Shown: in pieces, positions 8,188 to 17,934 of the stretch
Numbering within the stretch: the stretch's first letter is position 1
Layout of the letters: the number at the start of each line of letters is the position of its first letter
NCBI RefSeq assembly: GCF_013450295.1
Contig: NZ_SKBR01000001.1
Span: 1,182,001-1,246,000 of the forward strand
Direction: 5' to 3'
Origin: Streptomyces sp. AJS327
GTDB lineage: Bacteria > Actinomycetota > Actinomycetes > Streptomycetales > Streptomycetaceae
DNA: 64,000 nucleotides
Program-made: the position numbers and the translations under genes
Notes under the pieces: generated by a model
The model's database searches: none
The model's input: only the letters and a program-made list of their open reading frames with translations
What the model was told of the DNA's origin: nothing

Positions 8188-9771
8188 ATGCCAAACCACA
8201 CTCGTGAGCAGTGGGGATCCCGTTCCGGGTTCCTGCTCGCCGCGATCGGGTCGGCCGTCGGGCTGGGGAACATCTGGCGGTTCCCCGCCGAGGCCTACAA
8301 GAACGGCGGTGGGGCGTTCCTGCTGCCGTACCTGATCGCGCTGCTCACTGCTGGGCTACCGCTGCTGATCCTGGAGTACGGCGTCGGTCGCAAGTACCGG
8401 AAGTCGCCACCACTCGCCTTTCGGCGGCTGACCCGGCCCGCCGAGTCGATCGGCTGGTGGCAGGTCGCGATCTGTTTCGTCATCGCCGCGTACTACTCGG
8501 TGATCCTCGCCTGGGCGCTGCGCTACGCGGGTTTCTCCTTCGGCAAGGACTGGGGGTCCAAGCCCGACGAGTTCTTCGCGGGTGAGTTCCTGAAGACCGG
8601 AGAGCCCGGGATGCCGACCCAGTGGGTCGGCGGCGTCTTCTGGCCCATGGTGGTCATCTGGCTCGTCGTGCTGGTGATCCTCTGGCTGGGGGTGCGGCGC
8701 GGCATCGAGCTGGCGAACCGCGTCTTCATCCCGATGCTGGTGCTGTTCTTCGGCGCCCTCGTGGTGCGGGCCCTCACGCTGGACGGCGCCTCGAAGGGCC
8801 TGGACGCCTTCTTCTCGCCGGAGTGGAGCGCGCTCGGGGAGGGCAGCGTCTGGGTCGCGGCCTACGGCCAGATCTTCTTCTCGCTCTCCATCGGCTTCGG
8901 CATCATGGTCACCTACGCCTCCTACCTGGGGCGGAAGGCCGACCTGAGCGGTTCGGCACTGGTCGCCGGATTCGCCAACAGCTCCTTCGAGATCCTGGCC
9001 GGTATCGGCGTGTTCGCGACACTGGGCTTCATGGCCCAGGCGAACGGCGTCGGCGTCGGCGAGGTCGTGGGCGGCGGCCCCGGTCTGGCCTTCGTCACCT
9101 TCCCGACGGTGATCTCCGAGATGCCGATGGGCGAGCTGTTCGGCGTGCTCTTCTTCGTCTCGCTGGCGATCGCCGGACTCACCTCGCTGATCAGCATCGT
9201 GCAGGTGGTGGTTTCGTCCGTGCAGGACCGGCTGAACCTGAGCCGGAGCACCGCGGTGCTGAGCGTGACCGGCGCGCTGGCCGTCGTCTCGCTGGCGATC
9301 TTCCCGACGGACGTCGGCCTGCCGGTCCTCGACGCCGCGGACCACTTCATCAACGCCTACGGCATCGTGCTCGCGGCGCTGGTCTTCCTGCTGGTGGTGG
9401 GCTGGGGAGTGCGCAAGCTCCCGGCGTTCCAGGAGCACGTCAACGAGACCTCGGCCGTCCGGCTGGGCACCTGGTGGCGGGTCTGCCTGGGGGTCATCAC
9501 CCCGGTCGGCCTGGGCTGGATGCTCTTCGACAGCCTCCGTGGCGAGTTCGAGGAGAACTACGAGGGCTACTCCACCAGCTTCCTGATCTGGACCGGCTGG
9601 AGCGTCGCCATCGGCGCGATCCTGGTCGGCGTGCTGCTGGCGCTGGTGTCCTCCCGCAAGCCCGTCGCCACCGACGACACCAACATCGACGCTGACGACG
9701 CCGCCGACGGCGCCTCCTCCGGCGCGGGAGCCGGTGGTCAGGGCCAGGTCAGCAAGAGGAGGGAGAGCTGA
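8188..9771 (+). CDS. Sodium-dependent NSS-family amino-acid transporter, large subunit (MetP-like)
   Basis: A 527-residue polytopic membrane protein of the neurotransmitter:sodium symporter family. It opens with WGSRSGFLLAAIGSAVGLGN, the unwound TM1 sodium/substrate site, followed by NIWRFPAEAYKNGGGAFLLP. About 11-12 hydrophobic segments follow and the C-terminus is a short acidic/Gly tail. It probably imports an amino acid, driven by sodium. The small partner gene overlaps its stop, the arrangement of the Corynebacterium MetP/MetS methionine importer, so methionine or a hydrophobic amino acid is a reasonable guess. An AAGGA ribosome site precedes the ATG. Confidence 0.9.
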   Translation: MPNHTREQWGSRSGFLLAAIGSAVGLGNIWRFPAEAYKNGGGAFLLPYLIALLTAGLPLLILEYGVGRKYRKSPPLAFRRLTRPAESIGWWQVAICFVIAAYYSVILAWALRYAGFSFGKDWGSKPDEFFAGEFLKTGEPGMPTQWVGGVFWPMVVIWLVVLVILWLGVRRGIELANRVFIPMLVLFFGALVVRALTLDGASKGLDAFFSPEWSALGEGSVWVAAYGQIFFSLSIGFGIMVTYASYLGRKADLSGSALVAGFANSSFEILAGIGVFATLGFMAQANGVGVGEVVGGGPGLAFVTFPTVISEMPMGELFGVLFFVSLAIAGLTSLISIVQVVVSSVQDRLNLSRSTAVLSVTGALAVVSLAIFPTDVGLPVLDAADHFINAYGIVLAALVFLLVVGWGVRKLPAFQEHVNETSAVRLGTWWRVCLGVITPVGLGWMLFDSLRGEFEENYEGYSTSFLIWTGWSVAIGAILVGVLLALVSSRKPVATDDTNIDADDAADGASSGAGAGGQGQVSKRRES

Positions 9772-9884
9772 TGTCCACCGGAGCCATCATCATGATGACC
9801 ATCTCCATCGTCGTGGTGTGGGGCGGCCTGATCGCGGCCTTCCTCAAGCTGCGCACCCACCCGGACATGCAACGGGAGCAGTGA
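9771..9884 (+). CDS. MetS-like small subunit of NSS transporter
   Basis: A 37-residue single-span membrane protein: MSTGAIIMMTISIVVVWGGL, then a basic/acidic tail ending HPDMQREQ. Its ATG overlaps the TGA of the transporter by one base (TGATG), so translation is coupled, and GAGGAGGGAGAG upstream is a strong ribosome site. MetS subunits of this size are needed for activity of MetP-type NSS transporters in Corynebacterium; the same role is inferred here. A strong hairpin follows, so the pair is a two-gene operon. Confidence 0.85.
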   Translation: MSTGAIIMMTISIVVVWGGLIAAFLKLRTHPDMQREQ

Positions 9885-9909
9885 CCGGACCGGGAACGGT
9901 CTGACGACG

Positions 9910-9945
9910 ACGGCCGCCGCGCCCCTCCGGGGGCACGGCGGCCGT
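9910..9945 (+). terminator. Hairpin terminator after transporter operon
   Basis: Perfect 10-bp stem ACGGCCGCCG/CGGCGGCCGT with a 16-base loop, 26 bp after the small-subunit stop. Confidence 0.75.
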
Positions 9946-10068
9946 TCGCGTGTGGGCGGCGGGTCCGCCGGGAGTGCCGCCCACCGCGCGCTCGCCGGTG
10001 GGCCGTTCCGGGCGCGGCGGGCCGAAGCCCCACACCGCCGCCCGACCACCGGCGTCGCGCCGTCCGGC

Positions 10069-12807
10069 TCAGCCGAGCCCGTAGGTCTCCGCGGCGCGGC
10101 GCACCGTCTCGTGCTTGACCTCGCCCCGGCGGGCCAGCCGCGCCAGCGCGGTGACGACGATGGACTGGGGGTCGACACCGAAGTGCCGCCGGGCGGCCTC
10201 GCGGGTGTCCGACAGGCCGAAACCGTCGGTGCCCAGCGAGTACCAGTCCTGCTCAACCCACTGGCTGATCTGGTCGGGAACGGCACGCATCCAGTCGCTG
10301 ACGGCCAGGACCGGACCTGGCGCGCCCTCCAGCGCCCGCGTCACGTACGGCAGCCGCTCCTCGCCGCGGAGCGCCGCGGCGTCGCACTCCAGCGCCTCCC
10401 GGCGCAGCTCGGTCCAGGAGGGCGCGGACCACACGTCGGCGGCCACCCCCCACTCCTCGGCCAGCATCCGCTGCGCGTCGAGGATCCAGTGGATCGCGGT
10501 GCCGGAGGCCAGCAGCTGGATCCGGGGGGCGTCCTGGGGCGCGGGCCGCTCCAGCTCGCCGGCCGTCCGGAAGCGGTACAGACCCTGGACGATCTGCTCG
10601 TCGGTGACGCCCTCCGGCTGCGCGGGCTGCGTCTTCGGCTCGTTGTAGACCGTCAGGTAGTAGAAGACGTCCTCCTGTCGCTCCGGGTCGGGGCCGTACA
10701 TCCGACGCAGCCCGTCCTTGACGATCGCGCCGACCTCGTAGGCGAACGCCGGATCGTAGGAGAGCGCCGCCGGGTTGGTGGAGGCGAGCAGATGGGAGTG
10801 GCCGTCGGCGTGCTGGAGGCCCTCACCGGTCATCGTCGTGCGGCCAGCGGTCGCCCCGATGACGAAACCCCGCCCGAGCTGGTCGGCCAGCGCCCAGAAC
10901 TGGTCACCGGTCCGCTGCCAGCCGAACATCGAGTAGAAGATGTAGAACGGGATCATCGGCTCGCCGTGCGTGGCGTACGCGGTGGCCGCCGCGGTGAAGT
11001 CGGCGAGCGAACCGGCCTCGGTGATCCCCTCGTTGAGGATCTGGCCGTCCGTCGCCTCCTTGTAGTACAGGAGCTGGTCGCGGTCGACCGGATCGTAGGT
11101 CTGCCCGACCGGGGAGTAGAGCCCGGCGGAGGGGAACAGCGACTCCATGCCGAAGGTGCGGGCCTCGTCCGGGACGATGGGCACCCAGCGCCGCCCGCTC
11201 TCCTTCTCCCGCATCAGGTCCTTGACGAGCCGGACGAAGGCCATCGTCGTCGCGATCTCCTGGCTGCCCGAGCCCTTGCGCAGCGCGGCGAACGGTTTGT
11301 CCGCCGGGGTGGGCAGCCCGGCCGGGCGCACCTCGCGGGCCGGGACGAGCCCGCCGAGCGCGGTCCGCCGCTCGTGCAGGTAGCGGACCTCCGGGGCGTC
11401 CTGGCCGGGGTGGGCGTAGGGCGCGACCTCGGCCCCGGCGAGCGCCTCGTCACTGATCGGTAGGGCGAGTAGCGTGCGCATGGCGCTGAACTCGTCCTTC
11501 GTCAGCTTCTTCATCTGGTGGTTGGCGTTCCGGGACTCGAAGCCCGGGCCGAGCGACCAGCCCTTGACCGTCTGCGCGAGGACCACCGTCGGCGCTCCGG
11601 TGTGCTCGACCGCCGCGCGGTAGGCCGCGTGCACCTTCCGGGGCTCGTGCCCGCCGCGCGAGTGGTGGAAGCACTCGACGATCCGCTCGTCCGTCAACCG
11701 CTCGGCCAGGCGGGCCAGTTCGGGGTGGGCGCCGAAGAAGTGGGTGCGGATGTACGCGGCGTCCCGGGTGGCGTAGGTCTGGAACTGGGCGTCCGGTACC
11801 TCGCGCAGCCGACGGGCCAGCGCGCCCGAGGTGTCCATCGCGAAGAGCGCGTCCCACGCCTCGCCCCAGAGCAGCTTGACGACGTTCCAGCCCGCCGCCC
11901 GGAACTGCGCCTCCAGCTCAGAGACGATCTTGAAGTTGGGCCGGACCGGACCGTCCAGCCGCTGGAGGTTGCAGTTGATGACGAAGGTGAGGTTGTCCAG
12001 GCCCTCGCGCCCGGCGAGCGCCAGCGCGGCGGTGGACTCCGGCTCGTCCATCTCGCCGTCCCCGAGGAACGCCCACACCCGGGAGTCCGCGGTGTCCTTG
12101 ATCCCCCGGCTGGCCAGGTAGCGGTTGAACCGGGCCTGGTAGATCGCCGAGATCGGGCCGATGCCCATGGAGACGGTGGGGAACTCCCACAGCCACGGCA
12201 GCCGCCGCGGGTGCGGGTACGAGGGCAGCCCGCCGCCGTCCGCCTCGCGGCGGAAGCGGTCGAGGTCCGCCTCGGTCAGGCGGCCGTCCAGGAACGCCCG
12301 GGCGTAGACCCCGGGCGAGGCGTGGCCCTGCACGAAGATCTGGTCGCCGGAGCCGCCGGTGGCCGCGTCCCGCTTGCCGCGGAAGAAGTACTGGAAGCCG
12401 ATCTCGTAGAGCCAGGCGGCGGAGGCGAAGGTGGAGATGTGCCCACCCAGGCCGTCCTTGCTGCCGCGCGAGACCATCGCGGCGGCGTTCCACCGGTTCC
12501 ACGCGGTGATCCGGGTGTCCAGCTCCTCGTCGCCCGGATAGGCGGGCTCGGCGGAGGTGGGGACCGTGTTGACGTACGCCGTCTCCAGCGGCTCGGGCAC
12601 GTCCAGCCCGCGGTCCCTGGCGTGCTCGGCGGTGCGGCGGAGCAGATAGGCGGCGCGTTCCGGCCCGGCGTGCTCGGTGACCGCGTCCAGCGATTCGCGC
12701 CACTCGGCGGTCTCCTGCGGGTCCCGGTCCGGGAACTGGTCGAACTCGCTCGGCTGGGTGCGCGGAGCGGGGATCGGTGACGCCATGGCGTCGGCGGAGT
12801 CGGGCAT
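10069..12807 (-). CDS. aceE: Pyruvate dehydrogenase E1 component, homodimeric type
   Basis: A 912-residue protein, the normal length for the homodimeric alpha-2 E1. It decarboxylates pyruvate with thiamine diphosphate and passes the acetyl group to the lipoyl domain of E2. Visible are the substrate-channel stretch DGLGGHISTFASAAWLYEIG (about 118-137), the ThDP motif GDGE at 249-252 running to a conserved INCN, and the transketolase-like second domain. The ATG at 12807 has GGAAGGTGG upstream; upstream in-frame sequence is not family-like. The GntR gene lies upstream on the same strand and the E2 and lpd genes follow that, so all PDH parts are clustered, though with separate promoters. Confidence 0.97.
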   Translation of the reverse strand: MPDSADAMASPIPAPRTQPSEFDQFPDRDPQETAEWRESLDAVTEHAGPERAAYLLRRTAEHARDRGLDVPEPLETAYVNTVPTSAEPAYPGDEELDTRITAWNRWNAAAMVSRGSKDGLGGHISTFASAAWLYEIGFQYFFRGKRDAATGGSGDQIFVQGHASPGVYARAFLDGRLTEADLDRFRREADGGGLPSYPHPRRLPWLWEFPTVSMGIGPISAIYQARFNRYLASRGIKDTADSRVWAFLGDGEMDEPESTAALALAGREGLDNLTFVINCNLQRLDGPVRPNFKIVSELEAQFRAAGWNVVKLLWGEAWDALFAMDTSGALARRLREVPDAQFQTYATRDAAYIRTHFFGAHPELARLAERLTDERIVECFHHSRGGHEPRKVHAAYRAAVEHTGAPTVVLAQTVKGWSLGPGFESRNANHQMKKLTKDEFSAMRTLLALPISDEALAGAEVAPYAHPGQDAPEVRYLHERRTALGGLVPAREVRPAGLPTPADKPFAALRKGSGSQEIATTMAFVRLVKDLMREKESGRRWVPIVPDEARTFGMESLFPSAGLYSPVGQTYDPVDRDQLLYYKEATDGQILNEGITEAGSLADFTAAATAYATHGEPMIPFYIFYSMFGWQRTGDQFWALADQLGRGFVIGATAGRTTMTGEGLQHADGHSHLLASTNPAALSYDPAFAYEVGAIVKDGLRRMYGPDPERQEDVFYYLTVYNEPKTQPAQPEGVTDEQIVQGLYRFRTAGELERPAPQDAPRIQLLASGTAIHWILDAQRMLAEEWGVAADVWSAPSWTELRREALECDAAALRGEERLPYVTRALEGAPGPVLAVSDWMRAVPDQISQWVEQDWYSLGTDGFGLSDTREAARRHFGVDPQSIVVTALARLARRGEVKHETVRRAAETYGLG

Positions 12808-13488
12808 GGTGGCCACCTTCCGGACGGGCGGAACGCATCCGCTCAAGGGGTGGGAGGGGTGATCCCTGACAGGGCAGGACAGGGGAGGACCCCGACGATC
12901 GACCATACGCTCACGATCGATGATCGATCAAAGCTCCGCGTGAAATTGGCATTCCGTGCCTCGGAAGTCGACACTCGGTGCCGATGGCAAATCCCGGTGA
13001 TATCCGTGCGATTCCGGACTCTCCGGATGGGGTTCCCCGCGCGACACGAGCCGTCCGGGGCTCGCTCCGGAGTGCCGGGCGGCCCCCCGACCGAGCCGGA
13101 TCTGGCCGAGTGTGCACGGTTATTGACGGGTGTGCACGGACCTGTTCCATATGAACAGGGCTGGCCGGATGTGCTCGGGTCCGCTCCGGCCTGATCGGAT
13201 CTGGTCAGCGCCGGGTGGGGCTGACCGTGGCCAGCCGGCTGTGGCCGGTGCTGGCTGGCGGTGACCGGAGCCGACCGGAGCCGGACGGTGCTGGCCACCG
13301 CTCAGCTCCCGGCGGCGCTGGGCTTCCGTCGCCGTTCCCGTTCCCGTCGCCGTTCCGATCCGGTCGCCGCGAGGGTGCCCGGAGCGGACCGGGACCCGAA
13401 CCGGCGGGTCAACCCGCGGGTCAACCCGTCGGGTCAACCTGCCGGAGTCGTGGTCCAGTTCGCTGTCGGGAACGGCTGCCCGGCTCGT
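12808..13488. promoter_or_regulatory. aceE upstream region with repeat boxes, no gene
   Basis: 680 bp without a gene, between aceE and its upstream GntR gene. It holds three GATCGA boxes (from 12897, 12915 and 12922), a repeated TGTGCACGG (13111 and 13131), a 7-bp inverted repeat CCTGTTC/GAACAGG around CATAT (13141-13159), and three CGGGTCAACC copies (13405, 13417, 13430). The first group is about 100 bp upstream of the aceE start and is the best candidate for a regulator site. The rest of the gap is Streptomyces-like low complexity. Confidence 0.45.
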
Positions 13489-14118
13489 TCAGGGGCGGGG
13501 GGCCGGGGCGCAGCCCAGGACGTGCCGCTTGACGAGCGAGGCGATGTCCGGGTCCCGCCGCTCGAAGGCTTCCAGCACCGCCGCGTGCTCCTCCGCGTAG
13601 GACTGCTGCTTCGTGCCCAGCCAGCGAATGGACAGCGCCGTCCACACCTCGATGCCCAACGACTCCCAGGTGTGCAGCAGCACACTGTTCCCCGCCGCCT
13701 GCACCAGCTCCCGGTGGAAGGCGACGGTGTGCCGGACCTGCGCCTCCCCGTCGTCCGCCCGGTCCGCCGCGTAGAGCGCCGTGACGTGCGGGCGCAGCGC
13801 CGAGGCGTCCTCCGCCAGCCGGGGGGCGGCCAGCTCCGCCGCCATCTGCTCCAGGCCCGCCCGCACCGGGTAGATCTCCTCCAGGTCGGCGGCCGACAGC
13901 TCCCGGACCCGGGCGCCCTTGTTCGGCGCCGTCTCGATGAGCCGCAGCGACTCCAGCTCCCGCAGCGCCTCACGGACCGGCGTCTGACTGACGTCCAGTT
14001 CACCGGCGATCCGCCGCTCCACGATCCGTTCGCCCGGCTTCCACCGCCCGCTGACGATCCCCTCCACGATGTGCTCGCGGATCTGCTCGCGCAGCGAGTG
14101 GACAACGGGCGGCGTCAT
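13489..14118 (-). CDS. GntR-family transcriptional regulator (FadR/FCD type)
   Basis: A 209-residue regulator. Residues 1-75 form a winged helix-turn-helix (ELDVSQTPVREALRELESLR is the GntR recognition signature), and the remainder is an all-helical FCD ligand-binding domain with the metal-binding type residues in AFHRELVQAAGN. It sits between the E2 gene and aceE on the same strand, so a role in controlling pyruvate dehydrogenase, as PdhR does in E. coli, is the natural inference but is not shown. The ATG at 14118 has GAGGAG ten bases upstream. Confidence 0.9.
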   Translation of the reverse strand: MTPPVVHSLREQIREHIVEGIVSGRWKPGERIVERRIAGELDVSQTPVREALRELESLRLIETAPNKGARVRELSAADLEEIYPVRAGLEQMAAELAAPRLAEDASALRPHVTALYAADRADDGEAQVRHTVAFHRELVQAAGNSVLLHTWESLGIEVWTALSIRWLGTKQQSYAEEHAAVLEAFERRDPDIASLVKRHVLGCAPAPRP

Positions 14119-14367
14119 GGGTGTGCTCCTCGGCCGGGGGGATGTGCCCCTAGACGATACGGCTCCCCGGACACCGGAAAGCGCCCGAACGAGTGTCGGC
14201 TCGCGCACACCGCGCTACCCGGCCCAGCCCGCGCGCCCTCCCGCGAGCGCCGTCCCGTCCGGTCCGTACGCGTGCCCGCGTCCGCGCGCGAGCCCGCGGC
14301 GGTGTGCGTGACCGTGGCGGTATCGCCCCGCGCCCGCGTCCTCCGGCGCGTCCGCCCGCGCGGACGT

Positions 14368-14406
14368 CGGCGGCCCCGCCCGGTACGTGACCGGACGGGG
14401 CCGCCG
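14368..14406 (-). terminator. Hairpin terminator after the E2 gene
   Basis: Perfect 11-bp stem CGGCGGCCCCG/CGGGGCCGCCG with a 17-base loop, just beyond the stop of the E2 gene and before the GntR start region. It would close the lpd-E2 transcript. Confidence 0.75.
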
Positions 14407-14428
14407 TGTGCGGAGCCCGCGCGACGGG

Positions 14429-16165
14429 TCAGAGACCCAGCTCGCCCTCGAACTCACCGGCCTCCAGACGGGCCTTCACGTCGTTGAGGTACCGGGCCGC
14501 GTCCGCCCCGTCCACCATCTGGTGGTCGTAGGAGAGCGTCAGGTACACCATGTCGCGGATCGCGATGGTCTCGCCCAGCTCCGGGTGGTCGATGACCATC
14601 GGACGGCGGACCGTCGCCCCGATGCCCAGCTCGGCGACCTGCGGGTAGTTGACGATGATCGTGTCGAACAGGGCGCCGCGCGAACCGGTGTTGCTGATGG
14701 TGAAGGTGCCACCGGCCATGTCGTCCGGGCCCAGACCGCCCTCGCGGACCTTCTTGGCCAGCTCGGAGGTCTTCCGCGCGATCCCCGCGAGGTTGAGGTT
14801 CCCGGCCTCCTTGATGACCGGGACCATCAGCCCCTTCTCGGAGTCCACCGCGATGCCGATGTTCTCGACGTCGTGGTAGGTGATGGTGCCGTCGTCGTTC
14901 AGCCGGGAGTTGACCGCCGGGTGCGCCTTCAGCGCCTCCGCCGCCGCCTGCACGAAGAACGGCATCGGGGAGAGCTTGACGCCCTCGCGGGCCGCGAAGC
15001 TCTCCTTGGCCCGCGCCCGCAGCCGCATGATCCGCGTGACGTCCACCTCGACGACGGTGGACAGCTGCGCCTGGCTGTGCAGCGCCTTCATCATGTTCTG
15101 CGCGATGAGCTTGCGCATGCGCGGCATCTTCACCGTCTGCCCGCGCAGCGGGGACGGCGTCAGCGTCGGCGACTGCGGACGGCTCGACGCGGCGGCCGGA
15201 GCCTGCGTCGGCTGCGCCTTCGCCGCCTCGGCGGCCGCGACCACGTCCTGCTTGCGGATCCGGCCACCGACGCCGGTGCCCTTCACCGAGGCCAGGTTGA
15301 CGCCGTGTTCCGCCGCGAGCTTCCGCACCAGCGGGGTGACGTACGCGCCCTCCGTCTCGCTGGCGCTCGGCGCCGGAGCCTGCTGGGGCGCGGCGGCCGC
15401 GGGGGCGGGCGCCGGTGCCGGAGCGGGCTGCGCGGGCGCCGCCGGAGCGGCCGGGGCCGGTGCGGGCGCCGGAGCCGCCGCGGGCTGCGGTGCCGGGGTG
15501 GGCTCCGGAGCCGGGGCGGGAGCCGCCGGGGCGGCGGGGGCGGCCGGGGCGGCGCCGGAGACGCCGATGACGGCCAGCTTCGCGCCGACCTCCGCCGTCT
15601 CGTCCTCGCCGACCACGACCTCCAGCAGGGTGCCGGAGGCGGGCGCCGGGATCTCGGTGTCGACCTTGTCGGTGGAGACCTCCAGCAGCGGCTCGTCGGC
15701 CTGCACCTCCTCGCCGACCTGCTTCAGCCAGCGGGTGACGGTGCCCTCGGTGACCGACTCGCCCAGCGCGGGCAGCACCACGTCGGTGCCGGAGGCACCG
15801 GAGCCGCCCGCCTCGGCGGCCGGGGCGGGGGTGGGCTCGGGCTGCGCGGCGGGGGCCGGAGCGGCCTCGGGCTGCGCGGCCGGGGCCGGTTCGGCGGCGG
15901 GCGCGGGCGCCGCGGCGGGCGCGCCCGAACCGTCGTCGATGAGGGCCAGCTCGGCGCCGACCTCCACCGTCTCGTCCTCGGCGACCTTGATGGAGGCCAG
16001 GATGCCGGAGGCCGGGGCCGGGATCTCGGTGTCGACCTTGTCGGTGGAGACCTCCAGCAGCGGCTCGTCGGCCTCTACGTGCTCACCCTCGGCCTTCAGC
16101 CAGCGGGTGACGGTGCCCTCGGTGACGCTCTCGCCGAGCGCCGGCAGGGTTACGGAAACCGCCAT
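14429..16165 (-). CDS. sucB: Dihydrolipoamide acyltransferase E2 of 2-oxoacid dehydrogenase, two lipoyl domains
   Basis: A 578-residue E2. Two nearly identical lipoyl domains carry DKVDTE motifs with lipoylated Lys43 and Lys167; Ala/Pro-rich flexible linkers follow each. A peripheral-subunit binding domain (YVTPLVRKLAAEHGVNLASV then GTGVGGRIRKQDV) leads to the C-terminal catalytic core with HQMVDGADAARYL, where His548 and Asp552 are the active-site pair. It is usually named SucB in Streptomyces, but in actinobacteria the same E2 can serve both pyruvate and 2-oxoglutarate dehydrogenases, so the name does not settle the substrate. It starts 47 bp after the lpd stop and is co-transcribed with it. 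Confidence 0.95.
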   Translation of the reverse strand: MAVSVTLPALGESVTEGTVTRWLKAEGEHVEADEPLLEVSTDKVDTEIPAPASGILASIKVAEDETVEVGAELALIDDGSGAPAAAPAPAAEPAPAAQPEAAPAPAAQPEPTPAPAAEAGGSGASGTDVVLPALGESVTEGTVTRWLKQVGEEVQADEPLLEVSTDKVDTEIPAPASGTLLEVVVGEDETAEVGAKLAVIGVSGAAPAAPAAPAAPAPAPEPTPAPQPAAAPAPAPAPAAPAAPAQPAPAPAPAPAAAAPQQAPAPSASETEGAYVTPLVRKLAAEHGVNLASVKGTGVGGRIRKQDVVAAAEAAKAQPTQAPAAASSRPQSPTLTPSPLRGQTVKMPRMRKLIAQNMMKALHSQAQLSTVVEVDVTRIMRLRARAKESFAAREGVKLSPMPFFVQAAAEALKAHPAVNSRLNDDGTITYHDVENIGIAVDSEKGLMVPVIKEAGNLNLAGIARKTSELAKKVREGGLGPDDMAGGTFTISNTGSRGALFDTIIVNYPQVAELGIGATVRRPMVIDHPELGETIAIRDMVYLTLSYDHQMVDGADAARYLNDVKARLEAGEFEGELGL

Positions 16166-16212
16166 GGTTTCGGTTGCTCCTTACGGGATGTGCGGATGGG
16201 TGCGCCCGGTAC

Positions 16213-17601
16213 TCAGTCGTGAGCGTGCAGCGGCTTGCCGGCGAGGGCGAGATGAGCCTCGCCCATCGCCTCGCTCTGCGTCGGGTGAGCGTGGATGAGC
16301 TGCGCGACCTCGGCGGGCAGCGCCTCCCAGTTGTAGATCAGCTGGGCCTCTCCGACCTGCTCGCCCATCCGGTCACCGACCATGTGGACGCCGACCACGG
16401 CACCGTCGCGGACCTGGACGAGCTTGATCTCACCCGTGGTCTTCAGGATCTTGCTGCGGCCGTTCCCGGCGAGGTTGTACTTCAGGGTGACGACCTTGTC
16501 CGCGCCGTACACCTCCTTGGCCTTCGCCTCGGTCATCCCGACGGACGCGACCTCCGGGTGGCAGTACGTCACCCGCGGAACGCCGTCGTAGTCGACCGGC
16601 ACCGGGTTGAGACCCGCGAGCCGCTCCGCGACCATGATGCCCTCCGCGTAGCCGACGTGCGCCAGCTGGAGGGTCGGGACGAGGTCGCCCACCGCCGAGA
16701 TCGTCGGCACGTTGGTGCGGCAGTACTCGTCGACCAGGACGTAACCGCGGTCGGTCGCGACGCCGGCCGCCTCGTACCCCAGGCCCTCCGAGACGGGGCC
16801 GCGGCCGATGGCCACCAGCAGCAGCTCGGCCTCGAACTCCTTGCCGTCGGCCAGCGTCACCTTGACGCCGTCCGCCGTGTACTCGGCCTTCTCGAAGAAG
16901 GTGCCGAGGTTGAAGCCGATGCCGCGCTTCCGGAACGCCCGCTCCAGCAGCTTGGAGCTGTTCTCGTCCTCCGCGGGGACCAGGTGCTTGAGGCCCTCGA
17001 TGACGGTCACGTCGGTGCCGAAGGACTTCCAGGCGGAGGCGAACTCGACGCCGATGACCCCGCCGCCGAGCACGATGGCCGACTTCGGGACCCGGTCCAG
17101 CAGCAGCGCGTGGTCGGAGGAGATGATCCGCTCGCCGTCGATCTCCAGCCCCGGCAGGGTCTTCGGGACCGAGCCGGTGGCCAGCAGGATGTGGCGGGCC
17201 TCGTACCGCTGGCCGTTCACGTCGACCGAGGTGGGGGAGGAGAGGTAGCCCGCGCCCTCGACCACGGTGACCTTTCGGCTGGCCATCAGACCCTGAAGGC
17301 CCTTGTACAGCCCGGAGACCACGCCGTCCTTGTACTTGTGCACACCGGCCATGTCGATGCCGTCGAAGGTGGTCTTCACCCCGCACTCGGCACCCTCGCG
17401 CGCCTGGTCCGCCAGTTCCCCGGCGTGCAGCAGCGCCTTGGTGGGAATACACCCGTAGTGCAGGCAGGTGCCGCCCAGCTTGTCCTTCTCGATCAGGGCC
17501 ACGTCCAGACCCAGCTGCGCGGCGCGCAGGGCGGCGGCGTAGCCACCGCTCCCTCCCCCGAGGATCACTAGGTCGAAAACGGTGCTGGCGTCTTTCGCCA
17601 C
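16213..17601 (-). CDS. lpdA: Dihydrolipoyl dehydrogenase (E3)
   Basis: A 462-residue FAD disulfide reductase that reoxidises dihydrolipoamide on E2 and yields NADH. The FAD motif is LVILGGGSGGYAAALRAAQL, the redox disulfide is Cys46/Cys51 in GGTCLHYGCIPTKALL, and the His-Glu catalytic pair is in HAHPTQSE near residues 439-444. GTG at 17601 is chosen because GGAGG lies seven bases upstream and the protein then has family length; an ATG at 17619 is an alternative. It is the first gene of the lpd-E2 operon. Confidence 0.97.
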   Translation of the reverse strand: MAKDASTVFDLVILGGGSGGYAAALRAAQLGLDVALIEKDKLGGTCLHYGCIPTKALLHAGELADQAREGAECGVKTTFDGIDMAGVHKYKDGVVSGLYKGLQGLMASRKVTVVEGAGYLSSPTSVDVNGQRYEARHILLATGSVPKTLPGLEIDGERIISSDHALLLDRVPKSAIVLGGGVIGVEFASAWKSFGTDVTVIEGLKHLVPAEDENSSKLLERAFRKRGIGFNLGTFFEKAEYTADGVKVTLADGKEFEAELLLVAIGRGPVSEGLGYEAAGVATDRGYVLVDEYCRTNVPTISAVGDLVPTLQLAHVGYAEGIMVAERLAGLNPVPVDYDGVPRVTYCHPEVASVGMTEAKAKEVYGADKVVTLKYNLAGNGRSKILKTTGEIKLVQVRDGAVVGVHMVGDRMGEQVGEAQLIYNWEALPAEVAQLIHAHPTQSEAMGEAHLALAGKPLHAHD

Positions 17602-17934
17602 GTCACGTCCTCCATGCATGGGTACGCCGGAGCCGGTCTCCTCTGACCGGTTGGCTGTCTCGGCCGCTGTTCGCACGGCCCTGGTGTCGGCTCATGGTGA
17701 AGCCGTTCGGGGCCCTGTCCTGCCGAGGATCCATCTTCGCACTAGTCGGCGAGGAGCGGGACGCGGGGCCGGGATACCGGCTGGTACGAGTCCGTTCGCC
17801 GGTAGCGATCACCGGTGTGGCGACCACCACCCGCCCCGATCCGCCCTCGGCCACCGTCCGCTGGCGATCGCCGCCGGGACGCCCCCGCGCGACGGGCCCA
17901 CACGACCGGGCGCGACGGGACCGGGTACGACGGA

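Noticed and set aside
8356..9438. Minus-strand frame of about 360 codons opposite the NSS transporter
   Set aside because: It is antisense, His/Arg/Asp-rich, and has no recognisable domain.
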